A DNA stretch of 6,327 bases from an uncultured Collinsella sp. (GTDB lineage Bacteria; Actinomycetota; Coriobacteriia; Coriobacteriales; Coriobacteriaceae). A model generated the notes under the pieces. It did not search any database. It saw nothing but the letters and a program-made list of their open reading frames with translations, and was not told the origin of the DNA. The stretch is from the NCBI GenBank assembly GCA_958439775.1, contig CAUBWQ010000057.1, positions 1 through 6,327 on the forward strand, read 5' to 3'. This document shows positions 4,686-6,327 of the stretch, piece after piece. Both the position numbers and the translations under genes were made by a program. Positions within the stretch are counted from its first letter, which is position 1; each line of letters starts with the position of its first letter.

Positions 4686-6131
4686 ATGGGAACTTATCAT
4701 AGTACACGAGGACGCACTTTATCGTGCTCAAGTAAGGTGGCAATCCGTACCGGCATCGCTCCCGACGGGGGTTTGTTTGTCTCGGACGAGCTCGGCACCC
4801 AGCAGGTCGATATCAGCTCGCTTGCAGCTAAATCGTACTTTGAAATCGCTCAAGATGTGTTGGGAATGTTACTGAATGATTACACGGCCGAAGAAATTTC
4901 GGCGTGTGTCGACGAGGCATACCGCGGCACGTTCGCGAGTGAAGAGGTTACGCCGCTCGTCAAACTCGACGCTGCGCCGGGTGTTGACGCCCCTCAGACC
5001 TATGTGATGGAACTCTTTGGCGGCCCTACAAGCGCCTTCAAGGACGTCGCCCTGCAGATGCTCCCCCGTCTGATGGCCCGCACTTCCGCCAAGGACGGCG
5101 GCGCCGAGCGCATCATGATCGTCACCGCCACGTCGGGCGACACGGGCAAGGCTGCGCTCGCCGGTTTTGCCGACGCTCCGGGCACGGGCATCACCGTCTT
5201 TTATCCCGAGGGCAAGGTCAGCCGCGTCCAGAACCTGCAGATGTCCACGCAGGAGGGCGACAACGTCGCCGTCTGCGGCATCCGCGGCAACTTTGACGAC
5301 GCCCAGAGCGCCGTCAAGCGCATCTTTGCCGATAAGGAGCTTGCCGAGCGCCTGGAAGCCGCCGGCACGGTGCTTTCGAGCGCCAACTCTATCAATGTCG
5401 GCCGTCTGGTACCGCAGGTCGTCTACTACTTTGCCGCCTATGCGCAGCTGCTGCGCGCCGGCGCTATCGAGGCTGGCGACGCCGTAGAGTTCTGTGTGCC
5501 CACCGGCAACTTTGGCGATATCTTGGCCGGCTACTACGCCAAGCGCATGGGCCTGCCCGTGGGCAAGCTCATCGTCGCGAGCGACAAGAACAACGTGCTT
5601 GCCGACTTCCTGACCACCGGCGTCTACGACCGTAACCGCCCGTTCTTCACGACCATCTCGCCGTCGATGGACATCCTCATCAGCTCTAACCTGGAGCGCA
5701 TGCTGTACTTCCTGTCCGATGGCGACTGCGAACTCGTTGCCGGCCTTATGGAGCAGTTGGCACAGACCGGTCGCTACGAGGTACCCGCCGAGCTGCTGGC
5801 CAAGATTCAGAGCGTCTTTGGCTGCGGCTGGGCCAGCGAGGACGAGGTCCGCGCTGCCATCAAGAGTTGCTGGGACGCCAACGGCTACGTGATCGACCCG
5901 CACACCGCTTGCAGCTATCACGTCTTTGAAAAGGTCGCTCCCGCCGAGGGCGCCAAGGCTCGCGTGCTGCTTTCGACCGCCAGCCCCTACAAGTTCCCGC
6001 GCGCCTGCTGCGACGCCCTGGGCCTCGACGTCCCCGAGGATGATTTTGAGGCTATGCGTGTGCTCGAGCAGGCCACCAGCTCGCCGAACTCGAATCCAAG
6101 CCCGTCCGCTTCGAAGACGTCTGCGACGTAG
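4686..6131 (+). CDS. thrC: Threonine synthase with frameshifted C-terminus
   Basis: ThrC is a pyridoxal-phosphate enzyme that converts O-phosphohomoserine to threonine. The frame from 4686 encodes 481 residues starting MGTYHSTRGRTLSCSSKVA. Family marks are GIAPDGGLFV (23-32), FGGPTSAFKDVALQ (111-124) with the PLP lysine K119, the phosphate-binding TATSGDTGKAALAGF (147-161), SSANSINVGR (231-240) and PTGNFGDILAGYYAKRMGLP (272-291). Sequence agreement holds to about T464 (6077). The remaining 17 residues, rich in Ser, Pro and Asn, look like out-of-frame sequence. The expected family C-terminus appears in another frame and ends at 6184 (see the separate entry). PLP-binding residues are all intact, but the last helical segment is lost, so activity is uncertain. 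It is divergent from lysC-asd, and the intrinsic terminator just past 6184 fits the longer original gene. A sequencing or assembly error is the simplest alternative. Confidence 0.9.
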   Translation: MGTYHSTRGRTLSCSSKVAIRTGIAPDGGLFVSDELGTQQVDISSLAAKSYFEIAQDVLGMLLNDYTAEEISACVDEAYRGTFASEEVTPLVKLDAAPGVDAPQTYVMELFGGPTSAFKDVALQMLPRLMARTSAKDGGAERIMIVTATSGDTGKAALAGFADAPGTGITVFYPEGKVSRVQNLQMSTQEGDNVAVCGIRGNFDDAQSAVKRIFADKELAERLEAAGTVLSSANSINVGRLVPQVVYYFAAYAQLLRAGAIEAGDAVEFCVPTGNFGDILAGYYAKRMGLPVGKLIVASDKNNVLADFLTTGVYDRNRPFFTTISPSMDILISSNLERMLYFLSDGDCELVAGLMEQLAQTGRYEVPAELLAKIQSVFGCGWASEDEVRAAIKSCWDANGYVIDPHTACSYHVFEKVAPAEGAKARVLLSTASPYKFPRACCDALGLDVPEDDFEAMRVLEQATSSPNSNPSPSASKTSAT

Positions 6132-6184
6132 CCGACATGGCCAACTACGTAGAGTCAGCAGCAAAAAAGATGGCTACCAACTAA
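6077..6184 (+). pseudogene. thrC: Displaced C-terminal end of thrC (after frameshift)
   Basis: Read from 6077 in the frame one base behind the main thrC frame, this encodes QLAELESKPVRFEDVCDVAD followed by MANYVESAAKKMATN and a TAA at 6182-6184. It has the charged, helical look of a threonine synthase C-terminus and ends 11 bases before the terminator stem. Joining it to T464 gives 499 residues, a normal length for this long ThrC class. Losing one C (acccag to accag near 6075-6079), or a 3n+1 deletion there, would explain the shift. Confidence 0.8.
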
Positions 6185-6195
6185 ACCCTTACTAG

Positions 6196-6227
6196 GCGCC
6201 GGCAAAAGCCGGCGCACCTTCTTTTAT
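6196..6227 (+). terminator. Intrinsic terminator of thrC
   Basis: A perfect 8-bp GC stem, gcgccggc/gccggcgc (6196-6203 with 6208-6215), with an AAAA loop is followed by accttcttttat. It is a standard Rho-independent terminator 11 bases past the TAA at 6184. Its position supports 6184, not 6131, as the original thrC end. Confidence 0.88.
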
Positions 6228-6247
6228 CAGATAACCACCGGGATGAT

Positions 6248-6284
6248 GACGAACTGACATGCGGGTCTGGCCGTTTAGTTCGTC
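6248..6284. repeat. 8-bp inverted repeat downstream of thrC
   Basis: gacgaact (6248-6255) pairs with agttcgtc (6277-6284) around a 21-nt loop containing gcgggtctggcc. No reading frame covers it. It may be part of a repeat shared by intergenic regions of this genome. Confidence 0.45.
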
Positions 6285-6301
6285 GCGAGTTCCGCACGAG
6301 C

Positions 6302-6326
6302 CGGAAAGCACTTAATGTGCTTTCCG
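6302..6326. repeat. 10-bp perfect hairpin at the window edge
   Basis: cggaaagcac (6302-6311) pairs with gtgctttccg (6317-6326) around ttaat. The sequence beyond is cut off, so I cannot tell whether a T-tract follows and makes it a terminator. Confidence 0.55.
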
Positions 6327-6327
6327 A

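Noticed and set aside
6072..6082. Programmed ribosomal frameshift in thrC
   Set aside because: There is no slippery heptamer at the shift point (gccaccagctc) and no reason for regulated frameshifting near the end of a biosynthetic gene. Mutation or sequence error is simpler.
4869..6164. Long - strand open frame of 431 codons opposite thrC
   Set aside because: It is an antisense shadow of thrC; the + strand has the PLP lysine and the other threonine synthase motifs.

Overview
The window looks like chromosomal DNA of a high-GC actinobacterium. The proteins and the many palindromic intergenic repeats suggest a gut Coriobacteriia member such as Collinsella. That placement is inferred from the style of the proteins and was not tested by a search.

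Layout: (1) Positions 1-522 hold two joined gene remnants on the + strand. The first is the N-terminal part of an Abi_2-type (AbiD/AbiF-like) protein that enters from outside the window. The second, in a different frame, is the last ~70 codons of a CLC-type chloride channel. (2) Positions 523-666 are non-coding and carry repeated, partly inverted GGGA...TTTCCG motifs. (3) A methylated-DNA-protein cysteine methyltransferase (ogt family) lies on the - strand at 667-1245. (4) Positions 1258-1994 have no convincing gene. They hold three different structured repeats: a nested 172-nt inverted repeat, three tandem ~53-bp GC-rich hairpin units, and a 130-nt near-perfect palindrome just past the end of asd. 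(5) The - strand carries lysC followed by asd, 173 bp apart. (6) thrC runs divergently on the + strand and is followed by a clear intrinsic terminator. (7) The last ~100 bp are non-coding and hold two more inverted repeats.

The core is an aspartate-family amino-acid cluster. LysC phosphorylates aspartate and Asd reduces aspartyl phosphate to aspartate semialdehyde, which feeds lysine, methionine and threonine synthesis. ThrC makes threonine at the end of the homoserine branch. A 103-bp region between lysC and thrC must hold or adjoin the divergent start signals.

The points most worth checking are a frameshift near the 3' end of thrC, which displaces its conserved C-terminus into another frame; the Abi/CLC junction; and the hairpin-rich block between asd and ogt, where one stem shows a compensatory base change between repeat units. 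I found no CRISPR array, tRNA, rRNA or complete mobile element, and no clear new multi-gene system.
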